This document shows, piece by piece, positions 16,284 to 25,959 of a DNA stretch of 64,000 bases; position 1 is the stretch's first letter; the number at the start of each line of letters is the position of its first letter. Both the position numbers and the translations under genes were made by a program. The DNA comes from Leptolyngbya sp. NIES-2104. Its GTDB lineage: Bacteria > Cyanobacteriota > Cyanobacteriia > Leptolyngbyales > Leptolyngbyaceae. Where the stretch lies: the NCBI RefSeq assembly GCF_001485215.1, contig NZ_BBWW01000001.1, positions 3,472,001 to 3,536,000 of the forward strand, in the 5' to 3' direction. Under the pieces are notes generated by a model that saw nothing but the letters and a program-made list of their open reading frames with translations, made no database searches and was not told the DNA's origin.

Positions 16284-17168
16284 TTAGCCTCTTGGTCTTC
16301 GAGCTTCGGTATCGATGCGACTCCGAACGGCGAGATCTGCAATTCCATTGACTCGTAATCCGTAGCGAGATTGGAACTGTCTCACGGCAGTTCTGGTGGC
16401 TTCATCGTAGTACTGTGCGATCGCAAAGTTACTTCTCAGAATCACCCTCAAATTGTTTCGCAGATTTCGCATCACGCTAGAGAACTTCTCTTCGGTGGCA
16501 CGATCGATCGCTCCCGTTTCTGAGAGTCCATAGATTCGCTGAAGATCCCGAATCGCGCGAACCGTTGGCGGATCGCTTAATGAAGCTTGTGGATTGATGT
16601 CATAACCAAATCCGGTCAGAATTGCTTTGATTTGAGCCTCAGAGTAGATCGTTAACTGCGATCGAGGCGGATTCGTTACAGGCGAATTTGCAGGATTCGT
16701 TGGCTGACGAGGTTCCGCATCACTGAGAATATCGTTTAACCGCTGCCGAGTTTCGAGCGTCGCAATTCCCGTCGCAGGTAAACGATTCTGTTGCTGAAAG
16801 AGTTTCACCGCTGCTTCAGTCTGCCTGCCGTAAAACTGCGTCGCGGGAAGTTGAGGAGACGGTTTCAGCGTGCGATTGAGTGCAGATTGAAGCGTTTTAA
16901 CAATGTCCGCTGCTCGATCTTGAGTCGGATTGTTCAACGTGCCATCCACAGGTAAGCGAAACTGAATTTGAAAATCTCGAATTGCTTGTTGAACACGCGG
17001 ATCATCAATTCGAGCATCTAGCGGAACGGCGTAACCTAAACCATTGAGAACAGAAACAAACTGTTCGGGTGTATAGTCTTGCGATCGCGCTGCATTCACA
17101 GATTGACACAGCACAATACTTACCACACTTCCCCACACCACACTAGACACTAACCTTGCATTCCACAT
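16284..17168 (-). CDS. Exported protein with tandem peptidoglycan-binding domains
   Basis: About 294 aa from the ATG at 17168; an earlier in-frame start at 17225 would put a polar stretch before the signal peptide (MWNARLVSSVVWGSVVSIVLC). At least three PG_binding_1-like units are seen: IRDFQIQFRLPVDGTLNNPT, AVKLFQQQNRLPATGIATLE and AVRQFQSRYGLRVNGIADL, plus a degenerate fourth. These helical repeats bind peptidoglycan stem peptides. There is no catalytic domain, so the role is structural or targeting. The stop abuts that of cytM. Confidence 0.82.
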   Translation of the reverse strand: MWNARLVSSVVWGSVVSIVLCQSVNAARSQDYTPEQFVSVLNGLGYAVPLDARIDDPRVQQAIRDFQIQFRLPVDGTLNNPTQDRAADIVKTLQSALNRTLKPSPQLPATQFYGRQTEAAVKLFQQQNRLPATGIATLETRQRLNDILSDAEPRQPTNPANSPVTNPPRSQLTIYSEAQIKAILTGFGYDINPQASLSDPPTVRAIRDLQRIYGLSETGAIDRATEEKFSSVMRNLRNNLRVILRSNFAIAQYYDEATRTAVRQFQSRYGLRVNGIADLAVRSRIDTEARRPRG

Positions 17169-17271
17169 AACCTTTGCCTTTTTATCTGAGAAAATTATCG
17201 CTTGTTCTGCACTGTCACGTTGCATTTGCTAGAAGGGATTAATTGAGAAACATCTTTTGATCCGCTGCTTT

Positions 17272-17997
17272 ATGTCATATTCGTTTCGTATCGCTGACTT
17301 GCCTGAAAGTGAACGTCCTCGCGAACGCCTCATCGCTCAAGGAGCAAGAACCCTTTCCACCGCCGAACTTTTAGCAATTCTCCTCAGCACTGGGTCAGGA
17401 AAGCTTTCAGCCGTGGGATTAGGGCAGTACATCTTACAAGAATTGAGCCAGCATCAGCGTGATCCTTTAAGCGCATTGCGAGAAGTCAACATTGCAGAAC
17501 TTACCAAAGTTCCGGGAGTGGGAACGGCGAAAGCGACGACGATTATGGCAGCGATCGAGCTTGGTAAACGAGTCTACCAATCGCGCCCACCCGAAAAGAC
17601 GATCATTGATGATCCGAATGTTGCCGCTGCTGCGTTGAGTCACGAATTGATGTGGCAAACGACCGAGCGATTTGCTGTTTTGATTCTCGATGTGAAAAAT
17701 CGATTGATTGCCACGCAGGTGATTACGATCGGGACTGCAACCGAAACATTGGCACACCCACGAGAAATTTTTCGGGAGATTATTCGTCAAGGAGGAACGA
17801 GAGCGATCGTGGCTCATAATCATCCTTCTGGCAATACAGAACCGAGTGCCGAGGATATTACTTTGACTCATCAACTGCTTGAAGGCGCTCGATTTCTCGG
17901 AATTCCGATTTTGGATCACTTAATCCTCGGCAATGGAACACATACCAGTTTGAGACAAACGACTTCGATTTGGAATGAAGTACCGCAAGGCGTTTAA
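17272..17997 (+). CDS. radC: RadC family JAB/MPN-domain protein
   Basis: 241 aa. The N-terminal part has a helix-hairpin-helix ([25 protein letters not shown]). The C-terminal JAMM-like metalloprotease domain holds [15 protein letters not shown] with metal-binding His/His/Asp. RadC is historically linked to DNA repair, but its biochemical role is unsettled. ATG 17272 is preferred over TTG 17257 by homology ([18 protein letters not shown]). It is followed after 3 nt by the methyltransferase gene. Confidence 0.9.
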   Translation: MSYSFRIADLPESERPRERLIAQGARTLSTAELLAILLSTGSGKLSAVGLGQYILQELSQHQRDPLSALREVNIAELTKVPGVGTAKATTIMAAIELGKRVYQSRPPEKTIIDDPNVAAAALSHELMWQTTERFAVLILDVKNRLIATQVITIGTATETLAHPREIFREIIRQGGTRAIVAHNHPSGNTEPSAEDITLTHQLLEGARFLGIPILDHLILGNGTHTSLRQTTSIWNEVPQGV

Positions 17998-18000
17998 ATT

Positions 18001-18729
18001 ATGCAATTCGATACTGAATCGGTTTTTGATCAAGACTACTTGTACTTCTATGCTCATCTCACCCCGGAACGGAACCAGCGAGAAGCAGAATTAGTGAAAC
18101 AGTTGCTCAAACTTGAACCTGGATCTACGGTGCTTGATCTCGCTTGTGGGCACGGGCGGATTGCGAATCTGTTAGCACAGCACGGTTGCAACGTGACGGG
18201 ATTAGACATTACGCCATTGTTTCTTGATCTGGCTCGTGAGTCCGCTTCTGAATTGAGTGTTCACGTCAATTATGTGCAGGGAGATATGCGATCGCTGCCT
18301 TGGTCAAACCAATTCGATGCCATTTTCAATCTGTTCACCGCTTACGGTTACTTTGATGATGCGGGTAATCATCGAGTGCTAGAGGAAACTTATCGATCGC
18401 TGAAACCCGGTGGAAGTCTACTCCTCGATCTGATCAATCGAGATTTTATGTTGAGACAGTTTCAACCCAGTAGCGTCGTGAAACGCGATGACAATTATTT
18501 GATTGACCAAACACGATTTGATATCTTAACTGGACAAACTCATACAGAGCGAACCATTATTCGTGATGGACAAATTCGACGAATGCAGTACAGTGTTCGT
18601 CATTTTACCTACACTGAAATTCAAAGCTGGCTGATGCAAGCGGGATTTCAACAAGTAGAAGGATACGGAAGCAACGGCGATAATTTGACTTTGGAAAGCC
18701 GTCGCATGATTGTTGTAGCACAAAAGTAA
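18001..18729 (+). CDS. Class I SAM-dependent methyltransferase
   Basis: 242 aa. The SAM-binding motif I is VLDLACGHGRIANLLA, followed by VTGLDITPLFLDLAR (motif II), YVQGDMRSLPW and FNLFTAYGYFDD. It has the C-terminal RRMQYSVRHFTYTEIQSWL extension typical of small-molecule methyltransferases. The substrate is unknown. It starts 3 nt after radC, so co-transcription is likely. Confidence 0.85.
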   Translation: MQFDTESVFDQDYLYFYAHLTPERNQREAELVKQLLKLEPGSTVLDLACGHGRIANLLAQHGCNVTGLDITPLFLDLARESASELSVHVNYVQGDMRSLPWSNQFDAIFNLFTAYGYFDDAGNHRVLEETYRSLKPGGSLLLDLINRDFMLRQFQPSSVVKRDDNYLIDQTRFDILTGQTHTERTIIRDGQIRRMQYSVRHFTYTEIQSWLMQAGFQQVEGYGSNGDNLTLESRRMIVVAQK

Positions 18730-18752
18730 TCGGTGAAAGATCGCCGCGCACA

Positions 18753-18793
18753 AGCGACGATAGAAAATTTTGTTCTAGTTTTCTATCGTCGCT
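18753..18793. terminator. Strong bidirectional hairpin between methyltransferase and psaK
   Basis: AGCGACGATAGAAAA (18753-18767) pairs perfectly with TTTTCTATCGTCGCT (18779-18793), a 15-bp stem and 11-nt loop, between two convergent stops. Confidence 0.85.
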
Positions 18794-18802
18794 CAATTAA
18801 GT

Positions 18803-19069
18803 TTATAGAACGCCCGCGTTGCTGAGTCCAAGAATCACACCTGCACCGAGAACGTGACCAAAGCTCATGGTTCCAAGCAGTTCGGGGACTCCAAACCCTT
18901 CAAACAATGCGGGAGATTCGAGCGGCAGTTTCGGTCCGACTCCACGGTTTTTAATGGCAAAACGTCCGATCGCAACTGAAAACAAACAGCACAGCGTCAT
19001 GGTCAATCCAACCGCAGGCGACCATTCCACGGTTCGGGGCATCGTTGCAAGTAGTGTTGAGTAAAGCAA
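18803..19069 (-). CDS. psaK: Photosystem I subunit PsaK
   Basis: 88 aa, two membrane helices. WSPAVGLTMTLCCLFSVAIG, the IKNRGVG loop and LLGTMSFGHVLGAGVILGLSN with the end NAGVL match PsaK. The start is a TTG with AGGAG seven bases upstream, giving the expected length; longer in-frame versions add a charged stretch without homology. PsaK sits at the PSI periphery and connects antenna during state transitions. Confidence 0.9.
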   Translation of the reverse strand: MLYSTLLATMPRTVEWSPAVGLTMTLCCLFSVAIGRFAIKNRGVGPKLPLESPALFEGFGVPELLGTMSFGHVLGAGVILGLSNAGVL

Positions 19070-19223
19070 AGTTTTTCTCCTAGATCTTGCTAAATCGAAA
19101 CAATTCACAAGATCCATAGATACCTGTTTCCTCAATTCTCTGATCAACATTGTTGAAAGAGTTAACGATCGATGAACGATTCGCTGCATTCTTCAGTCCC
19201 CTTTAGTGGACTTCGCACCGTTA

Positions 19224-19245
19224 GCCCCGAATTCCATTCCGGGGC
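19224..19245 (-). terminator. Hairpin downstream of the amidase gene
   Basis: GCCCCG (19224-19229) and CGGGGC (19240-19245) form a GC-rich stem, about 40 nt past the amidase stop on the minus strand. There is no good T run, so it may instead be a palindromic intergenic repeat. Confidence 0.45.
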
Positions 19246-19284
19246 GGACTCGCAACGAAGCGCAAAACCTTCAGAGCAAAACCT

Positions 19285-20670
19285 TCACGCCCGATCGACA
19301 ACCGGAGCCGCGACAATTCCCTTTGCTTCCAATTCCGCCGCCACTCGCAACACCAGCGCTTCTTGATACGGAGCCGCGATAATTTGTATGCCGATCGGTA
19401 ATCCCGATCGCTTCACCGGAACCGAAATAATCGGCAATCCAATAAACGAGAGCGGCTGTGTGAAAATCCCCAAATTCGGACGCACTAACATTTCTTGCCC
19501 GTCTAAAGTCATCATCTGCTGTCCGATTCGAGGTGCAACACAGGGCGTAGAGGGAGCCAGAATAATATCGACTTCCTGAAACACTTCTCGAACCCGATCG
19601 CGAAACCATTGTCGAAATCGCTGCGCCTGTAAGTACCAATGTCCGGGTACTAATGCGCCCGCTAGAAGTCGATCGCGCACTGCAAAATCAAAATCCTGCG
19701 GGCGCGTCCGTAACTCTTCAAAATGCAGATTTGCGCCTTCGGTTGCAGTGATGATAAATGCTGCTGCTCGTGCCCGTCCTGCTGCGGGTAAGGTGACTCG
19801 CTGAGTTGCCCCCAATGCTTGCGCGACTTGTTCGAGTGCGGTGAAAACTTCTGGCTCAGCGCTTTTTGCAAAGTATTCATCGGCGATCGCAATTCTCAAT
19901 CCCTCACTGCCTTTGGAAAGCTCCGGTAAACAAAATTCGGGCGATCGCTTCGTACAAACTGGATCACTCGGATCGTGTCCCTGCATTACATCAAATAAAA
20001 GTGCAATATCACGAACCGATCGAGCAAACGGACCGACATGATCCAAACTGCCAACAAATGGATAAGCCCCCGATCGCGATAATCTTCCGTAAGTCGGCTT
20101 CAATCCGAATACACCACAAAAGGAGGACGGTACACGAATCGAGCCATTCGTATCAGAACCGAGGCTAAAAGGAATGAATCCGGCTGCGATCGCGGTTGCC
20201 GACCCGCCCGACGATCCACCAGCAACGCGATCGAGATCATGAGGGTTGCGAGTCGCTCCATAATGCGCGTTCTCCGTTGTGAATCCATAGGCAAATTCAT
20301 CCATATTGAGCGCTCCGACCAAAATCGCGCCCGCTTCCTTTAATCGTTTTACCAGCGTCGCATCTTGAGTGGCTGGAGGCTTTTCAGCGTTAATTTTGGA
20401 GCCTGCTAGAGTCGGAATTCCAGCTACGTCAAACAGATCTTTTACAGCAAATGGAACGCCTGCTAAGGCACCCGGATCTTCACCTGCCGCAATTTTTTGA
20501 TCAATGCGATCGGCATCCTCTAGTGCTGACTCCGATAAAACCGTGGTGAAACAGTTGTAAGTTTGATTTTGCTCAGCAATTTTCGCAAGGGTTGCCGCTG
20601 TGGTCGATCGAGCGGAAACTTCTTGATTGCGAACCGCGATCGCAAGTTGAGTCGCATCAGGAATCGTCAT
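19285..20670 (-). CDS. AtzE-like amidase (amidase signature family)
   Basis: 461 aa. The Ser-cisSer-Lys triad is visible: Lys77 in FAVKDLFD, Ser153 in AGGSSGGSATA and nucleophile Ser177 in GSDTNGSIRVPSS. In AtzE enzymes this catalyses 1-carboxybiuret deamination in cyanuric-acid/biuret breakdown. Downstream of a DUF4089 (AtzG-like) gene whose stop it overlaps by 4 nt, the exact context of AtzG-AtzE complexes. Other amide substrates are possible in a cyanobacterium, but with a biuret-hydrolase gene at 40.1 kb the biuret link is strengthened (inference). Confidence 0.82.
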   Translation of the reverse strand: MTIPDATQLAIAVRNQEVSARSTTAATLAKIAEQNQTYNCFTTVLSESALEDADRIDQKIAAGEDPGALAGVPFAVKDLFDVAGIPTLAGSKINAEKPPATQDATLVKRLKEAGAILVGALNMDEFAYGFTTENAHYGATRNPHDLDRVAGGSSGGSATAIAAGFIPFSLGSDTNGSIRVPSSFCGVFGLKPTYGRLSRSGAYPFVGSLDHVGPFARSVRDIALLFDVMQGHDPSDPVCTKRSPEFCLPELSKGSEGLRIAIADEYFAKSAEPEVFTALEQVAQALGATQRVTLPAAGRARAAAFIITATEGANLHFEELRTRPQDFDFAVRDRLLAGALVPGHWYLQAQRFRQWFRDRVREVFQEVDIILAPSTPCVAPRIGQQMMTLDGQEMLVRPNLGIFTQPLSFIGLPIISVPVKRSGLPIGIQIIAAPYQEALVLRVAAELEAKGIVAAPVVDRA

Positions 20671-20834
20671 GGTTCAAACACCGGAGCAGCTTCAATCTCA
20701 TTGGGAAGGGGAAATTCTAAAACCACTTGCGCGACCGTGTGAATTCGCTCCAGGTTTGCGACAACTCCTTCGCGGTACTCTGCCGGGATGGGTAATGCGA
20801 TCGCTTCAGACATGATTTCTACAAAGTCATCCAT
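20667..20834 (-). CDS. DUF4089 protein, AtzG-like amidase partner
   Basis: 55 aa, MDDFVEIMSEAIALPIP followed by YREGVVANLERIHTVAQVVLEFPLP. This is a short helical DUF4089/AtzG protein, which in the AtzE-AtzG complex resembles the GatC stabilising subunit. The stop overlaps the amidase start by 4 nt. A longer in-frame start lies inside the next upstream gene, so ATG 20834 is preferred; it overlaps that gene by 8 nt. Confidence 0.75.
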   Translation of the reverse strand: MDDFVEIMSEAIALPIPAEYREGVVANLERIHTVAQVVLEFPLPNEIEAAPVFEP

Positions 20835-21219
20835 TTGCCTTTTCCTCGATATAAGCTCTCCAGCCGCCGTACTTCGTAATCTCGATTTGTCCTTCACACA
20901 GAAACGGTTCACCGAGTACGCCTAAAACTTCCTCGCCGTCCGCAAGTCGAACTTTTCCGATCGATAATCCGGGTGGCTCTTGCATCAATAATGTCGCTAA
21001 TCCACTTGCGGGAACTGCCCAGACTTCGACCGCGATCGCAGTTCCGCCTTCTTTGACTTTCAGCATTGCCGGATGTCGATCGCCAATCGACCAGATTCGA
21101 TAGGCTGGCTCAGTCTTAGTTTCCCGTAAAAACTGGGCATCGATCGCCAATAAATTCGGATTCAATTCTAAGCCGCGCATTAATGTTCCATTAACCGCTA
21201 ACTTTACCGCACCTTCCAT
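20827..21219 (-). CDS. Allophanate-hydrolase C-terminal-like (glutamylcyclotransferase fold) protein
   Basis: 130 aa. AVNGTLMRGLELNPNLL at the start and YRIWSIGDRHPAMLKVKEGGTAIAVEVWAVPASGLATLLMQEPPGLSIGKVRL are typical of the stand-alone version of the AtzF/allophanate hydrolase C-terminal domain. Together with AtzG- and AtzE-like genes immediately downstream it makes a compact three-gene operon. No full allophanate hydrolase is present in the window. Confidence 0.75.
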   Translation of the reverse strand: MEGAVKLAVNGTLMRGLELNPNLLAIDAQFLRETKTEPAYRIWSIGDRHPAMLKVKEGGTAIAVEVWAVPASGLATLLMQEPPGLSIGKVRLADGEEVLGVLGEPFLCEGQIEITKYGGWRAYIEEKANG

Positions 21220-21228
21220 AGAGCCACA

Positions 21229-21669
21229 TCAAGCTTGTCTCAAATAGTTTACAAGTGCATGGAGTCCTAAACGGTAGCTCTCGGCTCCAAATCCGCAAAT
21301 TTGCCCAATCGCGACGGGGGCAATGTAAGAATGATGTCGAAATTCTTCTCGCTTGTGAATATTGCTGAGGTGTACCTCAACTGTAGGGAGATTCACAGCC
21401 GCGATCGCATCTCGAATCGCTACGCTCGTGTGCGTGTATGCGCCCGGATTGATTAAAATCCCTTGGTGTTCACCCATTGCGACCTGGATCGCATCGACCA
21501 GAACACCCTCATGATTCGATTGCAGCGTCGAAAGTTCAACCTTTAACGATCGAGCTTCTTGTACTAAACGCTGATTAATTTCTTCCAGCGTAACCACTCC
21601 GTAAACTCCTGGTTCTCTTTTACCCAGAAGATTAAGGTTTGGTCCGTGGAGAACCAAAATACTGTCCAA
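21229..21669 (-). CDS. aroQ: Type II 3-dehydroquinate dehydratase
   Basis: 146 aa. [18 protein letters not shown] has the catalytic Tyr, followed by [30 protein letters not shown] and [19 protein letters not shown], all hallmarks of AroQ. It converts 3-dehydroquinate to 3-dehydroshikimate in the shikimate pathway. It lies 9 nt upstream of the amidase operon and may be co-transcribed with it. Confidence 0.95.
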   Translation of the reverse strand: MDSILVLHGPNLNLLGKREPGVYGVVTLEEINQRLVQEARSLKVELSTLQSNHEGVLVDAIQVAMGEHQGILINPGAYTHTSVAIRDAIAAVNLPTVEVHLSNIHKREEFRHHSYIAPVAIGQICGFGAESYRLGLHALVNYLRQA

Positions 21670-21693
21670 TGAATTCGCCCCGCAGCATGTAGA

Positions 21694-21831
21694 TTAGCGG
21701 TGACGATCACGCACCGGAATGGGAATCGGGATCATTTCACCCTCTGGCTCTTCTTCAGGACCTAACAGGGTTTCGATCACGCGTCGCGCCCATTCTTTGA
21801 GCTTTTCCAATACCTTTTCAATGTAATCCAT
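21694..21831 (-). CDS. Small conserved acidic/proline-containing protein (45 aa)
   Basis: MDYIEKVLEKLKEWARRVI, then ETLLGPEEEPEGEMIPIPIPV and a basic RDRHR end. An amphipathic N-terminal helix precedes an acidic linker. GGAG lies about ten bases upstream. I recall similar short proteins in other cyanobacteria but know no function. It is 24 nt upstream of aroQ on the same strand, so probably co-transcribed. Confidence 0.55.
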   Translation of the reverse strand: MDYIEKVLEKLKEWARRVIETLLGPEEEPEGEMIPIPIPVRDRHR

Positions 21832-21992
21832 CGGTCAGACGGCTCCTTTGATAGGGTCTAAACTGTACTAGAGTAACCAATCTAATAAATTGATTCTAGC
21901 AGGGAGCTTTTTGAAAACCAATGATCCCCAAGGTGGGGAAATCAGTATTCATTCATCATACCGAAAGACAGATTAAAATCAAGCCACAAAAC

Positions 21993-23240
21993 TTAGAGGT
22001 TCCTTAACAATCTTCGTCTAAGTTGATCTAGAGCGCTACAAGCACTGACCTGCCGAATCCAATCGCGCCCACGATCGCCAAATCGATATCGCTGACTGAC
22101 TGCCCCTTCTGGATTCGCCAATCCAATATAAACGAGTCCAACAGGTTTTTCATCTGAACCGCCTCCGGGACCTGCGACACCTGTAATGCTAATTCCCCAA
22201 GTAGTGTTGAGGCGCGATCTTACTCCTGCCGCCATTTGTTCAGCCACGATCGCGCTCACCGCTCCTTGAGTTGCGATCGCGTTCGGATCAACGCCCAAAA
22301 GATCCTCTTTCACCGAATTGTCATAAGAGATCACGCCACCCCAGAAGTAAGCCGAACTTCCAGCCACACGAGTCAGCATTTGACCCAATCCGCCACCCGT
22401 ACAAGATTCCGCTACACTCAGCGTTGATTCTTGATCCATCAAAAGCTGTCCGACTACTGAAGCCAGCGAATCTTCATCGGCTCCATAACAATCAATCCCT
22501 GCAATTTCTCTTAAATGCTGTTCGATCGGGGCGATTAATTCCTGAGCCGCTTGATCTGAAGGCGATTTTGCTGAGATTCGGAGTTTCACTTCTCCGTAGT
22601 TGGCATAAGGCGCAACAGTTGGATTTTGCAGATCGAAGAACGTTCCGACCTTTTCCGCTAAGGCTGATTCTGAGATTCCCCAAAACCGGAGCGTCCGACT
22701 GACGATGATTTCTTTGCCCCATCCTTGCTGTCTGAGATAGGGCACAGCGACTTCATGCCACATATGCTTCATCTCAGTCGGAACACCCGGAAAGGTGAGA
22801 ATCGTCAAATTTGGGCGAGGTTGCCAAATGATACCGGGAGCGCTTCCCAGTGTGTTGTAGAGAATATCTGCACCTTCGGGAAAGAGGGCTTGCTTGCGGT
22901 TATTGTCGGTCATTTGGCGACCGCGTTGAGCAAATTTTGCGGCAATATCCTCAACGATTTCGGGCTTTTCGACTAAAGGAGTTGAGAAAAAATCAGCGAT
23001 CGTTTCAGTCGTTAAATCATCTGGAGTCGGACCCAAGCCACCCGTAAACACGATTAAATTTGCGCGATCGCTGGCAACTCCAATCGCTTGCTTCAACCGC
23101 TCCGGATTGTCCCCCACAACCGTTTGGAAATAATGAGGAATCCCCAATTCCGCAAACTGTTGAGCGAGAAACTGAGCATTCGAGTTCAGAATATTTCCTA
23201 ATAAAAGCTCAGTTCCGACGCTGATAATTTCCGCATTCAT
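21993..23240 (-). CDS. cinA: CinA-like competence/damage-inducible protein
   Basis: 415 aa. N-terminal MoCF/COG1058 domain (EIISVGTELLLGNILNSN, VVGDNPERL, GGLGPTPDD) and C-terminal PncC-type NMN amidohydrolase domain (TLSVAESCTGGGLGQMLT, GGVISYDNSVK, GVAGPGGGSDEKPVGLVY). ATG 23240 is preferred to 23354, which would extend into the upstream gene in another frame. It overlaps the MraY-like gene by 4 nt. In naturally transformable cyanobacteria CinA-type proteins are linked to competence and pyridine nucleotide repair. Confidence 0.92.
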   Translation of the reverse strand: MNAEIISVGTELLLGNILNSNAQFLAQQFAELGIPHYFQTVVGDNPERLKQAIGVASDRANLIVFTGGLGPTPDDLTTETIADFFSTPLVEKPEIVEDIAAKFAQRGRQMTDNNRKQALFPEGADILYNTLGSAPGIIWQPRPNLTILTFPGVPTEMKHMWHEVAVPYLRQQGWGKEIIVSRTLRFWGISESALAEKVGTFFDLQNPTVAPYANYGEVKLRISAKSPSDQAAQELIAPIEQHLREIAGIDCYGADEDSLASVVGQLLMDQESTLSVAESCTGGGLGQMLTRVAGSSAYFWGGVISYDNSVKEDLLGVDPNAIATQGAVSAIVAEQMAAGVRSRLNTTWGISITGVAGPGGGSDEKPVGLVYIGLANPEGAVSQRYRFGDRGRDWIRQVSACSALDQLRRRLLRNL

Positions 23241-24268
23241 CTTGCTGTCCGCCACACTTGCCAACTGGTCACGCTCAAGACGATCGTAGCAGCGATCGCA
23301 TATCCGACTCCACTCGGCATTCCCGAAACCGCCATCGCTAAACTTCCCGCCCACAACGTCAGCGAGTAGATAAATAGCACCGCCAAACGCTGAGAAAGTC
23401 CCGCTTTCAGCAATCGATGATGTAAATGGCGTTTATCAGCCACGAACGGCGATTTCCCGCGACGTAAGCGATCGACAATCACCGCCGACATATCCAAAAT
23501 CGGCACCGCCAAAATGACATAAGGCAACAATACCGCAACAGTTGTGACGCTTTTTACTAAACCAATCACGCCCACACCCGCTAGCGTAAACCCAATAAAA
23601 TACGCGCCCCCATCACCCATAAAAATTTGAGCCGGATTGAAGTTGTAGCGCAAAAATCCGAAAGTTGCACCCGCCAGCGCAGCCGCAAACAAAGCCGCTT
23701 GAGGCTGTCCCATAAACAGGCAAGTCCAGAACATCACAAATGCTGCAATTCCTGAAACGCCCGCTGCTAATCCATCGAGTCCATCAATCCAGTTAATCGC
23801 GTTCGCCATTCCCACGAGCCAGATCACCGTAATTGGCAAACTTGCCCATTCGGGAAGCGAAACGAGTCCCGCGATCGGATTTGTCAAGAAATCAATCTGA
23901 ACACCAGACTGCCACGCCAATCCAGCCACAACGAACTGCAAAAGTAATCGAGTTTTGGGTGAAAGGCTAAACAAATCATCTGCAAGTCCGATCAAAAAGA
24001 AAGCGATTCCACCGATCGCGACTCCCCACACTTCCGATTCTTTGCCCGGTTTGAGTACTCCAAATCCACCCGTTGACCAAACAATCAATAGAGCCACCAC
24101 CACACCGATAAACATTGCCACGCCGCCCAGTCTGACCATTGGGCGCTTATGGACTTTGCGATGATTTGGTTTATCGACTAATCCCACTCGCTTACCGAGG
24201 CGATTAACGATCGGGGTTGCTACGAGAACAACCAGGAATGAAATCAGAAATGCAGCAAAGAACGGCAT
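23237..24268 (-). CDS. MraY/WecA-like undecaprenyl-phosphate GlcNAc-1-phosphate transferase
   Basis: About 343 aa with ten or so membrane helices. Typical motifs are VDKPNHRKVHKRPMVRLGG, ADDLFSLSPKTRL (Mg2+-binding Asp pair), NAINWIDGLDGLAAG, MGDGGAYFIGF and the HHRL loop (DKRHLHHRLLKAG), which favours the WecA/TagO side over MraY. It starts surface polysaccharide or lipid-linked glycan synthesis. ATG 24268 is chosen; a TTG four codons earlier (24280) is possible. Confidence 0.88.
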   Translation of the reverse strand: MPFFAAFLISFLVVLVATPIVNRLGKRVGLVDKPNHRKVHKRPMVRLGGVAMFIGVVVALLIVWSTGGFGVLKPGKESEVWGVAIGGIAFFLIGLADDLFSLSPKTRLLLQFVVAGLAWQSGVQIDFLTNPIAGLVSLPEWASLPITVIWLVGMANAINWIDGLDGLAAGVSGIAAFVMFWTCLFMGQPQAALFAAALAGATFGFLRYNFNPAQIFMGDGGAYFIGFTLAGVGVIGLVKSVTTVAVLLPYVILAVPILDMSAVIVDRLRRGKSPFVADKRHLHHRLLKAGLSQRLAVLFIYSLTLWAGSLAMAVSGMPSGVGYAIAATIVLSVTSWQVWRTAR

Positions 24269-24407
24269 CAGAACTCGCAAGTAGGAAGGACAAAAGCTTC
24301 AGGCAGAGTGTACTACAGATTCAGCAATCCTCAGCAAAGAATTATGAACGAAATTCCTGGTTTCATTCATATTTTTTTTAGCTCGATCGTCATCTACCCA
24401 AAGGCAA

Positions 24408-24436
24408 CAAAAAGAAAGGCACCCGTTCAGGATGCC
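24408..24436 (-). terminator. Terminator after glyA
   Basis: On the minus strand GGCATCC and GGGTGCC (24430-24436 and 24418-24424) form a 7-bp stem with one G-T pair, followed by TTTCTTTTT. It lies about 50 nt after the glyA stop. Confidence 0.8.
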
Positions 24437-24488
24437 CTCGTTACGATTATTCAGTGACGCTGCTCTCCATCGGGAGAATCAGCAAAAT

Positions 24489-25766
24489 TTATACCAATGC
24501 TGGAACTTGAGCACTGAGATGAGGATAAAGCGGGAAGCGATCGCACAATGCCGCTACCCGACGACGACAATCTTGAGCGACGCTTTCATCTTCAGGATTG
24601 AGTAAGCGATCGGCAATGATATTCGCGATTTCGGTGAATTCAACCGTTCCCATACCGCGAGTGGTCATCGCAGGCGATCCAAGTCTCAGCCCACTCGTGA
24701 CAAACGGCGAAGCTGGATCAAACGGAACGGTGTTTTTATTCGCGGTAATGTTCACGCCGCTAACAAGCTGATCCGCTACTTTTCCGGTCATGTTAATCGA
24801 TCGCAGATCGACCAGCATCAAGTGATTATCGGTTCCATCAGAAACCAGTTTGAAGCCGCGATTTTGAAGCTGAGTTGCCATCGCTTTCGCGTTTTCGATC
24901 ACTTGACCCGAATAGGTTTTGAATTCTGGTTTTAGAGCTTCTCCGAATGCGGCAGCTTTTCCAGCGATAACGTGTTCCAAAGGTCCGCCTTGGCTCCCGG
25001 GGAACACTGATTTATCTAACTGCTTACCGAGTTCTGCATCGCGAGTCAGAATCAATCCGCCTCTTGGACCCCGCAGCGTTTTGTGAGTCGTCGTAGTCAC
25101 CACATCGCAATAAGGGATTGGGTTCGGATGATGTCCAGACGCGACCAATCCAGCAATGTGAGCAATATCAGCTAAGAGATAAGCTCCGACTTCATCCGCG
25201 ATCGCTCTAAATTTCTCAAACTCGATCACACGCGGATAAGCTGAGTACCCACAGATCAAAAGCTTCGGACGATGTTGCAGCGCCAGATCGCGAATTTGGT
25301 CAAAATCCAAACGCTCAGTGGTTTGATTGACTCCGTAGTGCTGCACCTTGAACCATTTACCGGAGACGTTTACAGGCGATCCGTGGGTTAGGTGTCCACC
25401 GTGAGACAAGTCCATCCCCATGATCGTGTCGCCGGGTTGGAGCAGGGTGAGAAACACTGCAAAATTCGCTTGTGCGCCGGAGTGGGGTTGCACGTTTGCG
25501 TGTGCGGCTCCGAACAGTTCTTTAGCGCGATCGATGGCGAGTTGCTCAACGCGATCGACAAATTCACACCCGCCGTAATAGCGTTTTGTCGGCAGACCTT
25601 CAGCGTATTTGTTCGTCAGAACCGAGCCTTGAGCTTCCATCACCGCAGGAGACGTAAAGTTCTCGCTGGCAATCAGTTCTAGATGATCTCGCTGGCGTTG
25701 CAGTTCTTGTTGCATCATTTCAGCGAGCAGGGGATCGGACTTAGCGAGAAAATCAGAATGCGTCAC
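24489..25766 (-). CDS. glyA: Serine hydroxymethyltransferase
   Basis: 425 aa. [42 protein letters not shown] and the PLP-lysine motif [15 protein letters not shown] are diagnostic. It interconverts serine and glycine with tetrahydrofolate and in cyanobacteria works with the glycine cleavage system in photorespiratory recycling; gcvT, gcvH and lipA also lie in this window. The start is a GTG with AGGAAG seven bases upstream, giving the usual length; the longer ATG-initiated frame (25820) adds 18 residues without homology. Confidence 0.96.
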   Translation of the reverse strand: MTHSDFLAKSDPLLAEMMQQELQRQRDHLELIASENFTSPAVMEAQGSVLTNKYAEGLPTKRYYGGCEFVDRVEQLAIDRAKELFGAAHANVQPHSGAQANFAVFLTLLQPGDTIMGMDLSHGGHLTHGSPVNVSGKWFKVQHYGVNQTTERLDFDQIRDLALQHRPKLLICGYSAYPRVIEFEKFRAIADEVGAYLLADIAHIAGLVASGHHPNPIPYCDVVTTTTHKTLRGPRGGLILTRDAELGKQLDKSVFPGSQGGPLEHVIAGKAAAFGEALKPEFKTYSGQVIENAKAMATQLQNRGFKLVSDGTDNHLMLVDLRSINMTGKVADQLVSGVNITANKNTVPFDPASPFVTSGLRLGSPAMTTRGMGTVEFTEIANIIADRLLNPEDESVAQDCRRRVAALCDRFPLYPHLSAQVPALV

Positions 25767-25959
25767 AGTGCTTCTTCCTTTAAGTTCGTCGATCGGAGTT
25801 TCGTAATCAGATTGGCGCAATTGAGTAGAAACGCAATCAAGGGTACAGCACTCTGAGACGACTCAATCACAAATTACGAATGGGGTATCCGGGAGTTTTG
25901 ATCATAACGCTGTTCGATCGAGACTTTGAGCGCGATCGCTAAACTTTTTGATTAAATCA

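Noticed and set aside
22271-22702. 143-codon plus-strand frame inside cinA
   Set aside because: Antisense shadow of a well-conserved gene; composition is atypical (Arg/Ser/His-rich) and lacks any motif.
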